Source: Gottschalkia purinilytica
GTDB lineage: Bacteria; Bacillota; Clostridia; Tissierellales; Gottschalkiaceae
Reading direction: 5' to 3'
NCBI RefSeq assembly: GCF_001190785.1
Contig: NZ_LGSS01000017.1
Location: 1 to 60,455 of the forward strand
DNA: 60,455 bases
Below, one piece after another: positions 60,410 through 60,455 of the stretch. The notes below the pieces were generated by a model that saw only the letters and a list, made by a program, of their open reading frames with translations, was not told the origin of the DNA and made no database searches. Numbering within the stretch: the first letter of the stretch is position 1; each line of letters begins with the position of its first letter. Made by a program: the position numbers and the translations under genes.

Positions 60410-60455
60410 GAAAACCACCTGCTATGCAGGTGGTTCCAAAAAGCTTGTAGCTATG
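60410..60455 (+). mobile_element. Possible end of an IS200/IS605-type element
   Basis: AACCACCTGC (60413-60422) pairs with GCAGGTGGTT (60426-60435) around TAT. It is followed by CCAAAAAGCTTGTAGCTATG at the window edge. A subterminal palindrome with a GCTATGC top close to such sequence is typical of IS200/IS605 left ends, cut by the Y1 transposase TnpA. The transposase gene would lie beyond the window. Confidence 0.55.

Noticed and set aside
1-60455. CRISPR arrays, tRNA or rRNA genes
   Set aside because: I saw no regularly spaced repeats, no cloverleaf ending in the usual acceptor pattern and no rRNA segments.

Overview
The window is a low-GC (roughly 30 %), densely coding stretch of a spore-forming member of the Clostridia. 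It carries the whole spoIIIA operon, spoIVB, spo0A, spoIIM, ytfJ, SigH- and SigE-type promoter candidates, and an IspH-ribosomal protein S1 fusion typical of Clostridia. Gene order (spoIIIA - asp23/amaP - nusB - xseAB - ispA - dxs - tlyA - argR - recN - spoIVB - spo0A) fits Peptostreptococcales/Tissierellales-like lineages. I cannot name the genus. Many genes start with TTG behind strong Shine-Dalgarno sites.

Region by region: (1) 1-3487 looks like accessory DNA: a small helix-turn-helix protein, a protein built of homing-endonuclease-associated repeats, small membrane proteins and a lipoprotein. It ends next to a prepilin peptidase that has lost its N-terminal half. (2) 3488-8009 is the rear part of a type IV pilus operon (pilD remnant, pilM, pilN, pilO, then four minor prepilin-like proteins). 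(3) 8214-14673 holds efp, a CD1247-type protein and spoIIIAA-AH. (4) 14680-19813 is an Asp23/AmaP/DUF2273 envelope module, nusB, a TsaD-like paralogue, xseA, xseB and ispA. (5) 19903-20545 is a strong promoter followed by a roughly 600-nt structured, relatively GC-rich noncoding RNA. It sits between ispA and dxs and directly precedes a four-helix membrane protein. I identify these as OLE RNA and its partner OapA; this is the highlight of the window. (6) 21194-28965 has dxs, tlyA, argR, recN, spoIVB and spo0A, the last with a SigH-like promoter and a perfect 0A box. (7) 29776-34413 is a SteA/SteB-like pair, a GT2 glycosyltransferase, a MraY/WecA-like enzyme and a DUF3866 protein that appears to start at CTG. 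A 46-codon gene lies on the minus strand at its 3' end. (8) 34620-46565 has nudF, spoIIM, a small membrane protein, xerD, deoB-punA-pdp, dacF, an M50 protease, scpAB, DUF2953, ytfJ and a second DD-carboxypeptidase. (9) 46683-60361 has a two-gene flavin/iron-sulfur redox pair, rluB, a GNAT protein, mnmM, an unknown zinc-ribbon protein, surE, an RpiR regulator, a phosphatase, an HI0933-type flavoprotein, cmk, plsC, ispH-rpsA and cheR. The window ends in a hairpin like the end of an IS200/IS605-type element.

How it works together: ispA, dxs and ispH supply isoprenoids for the cell envelope. Spo0A starts sporulation, SpoIIIA and SpoIIM act in the mother cell during engulfment, and SpoIVB is the forespore signal for SigK activation. 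The OLE RNA/OapA pair lies inside the isoprenoid/sporulation block, as in other Firmicutes that have it. No rRNA, tRNA or CRISPR array is present.
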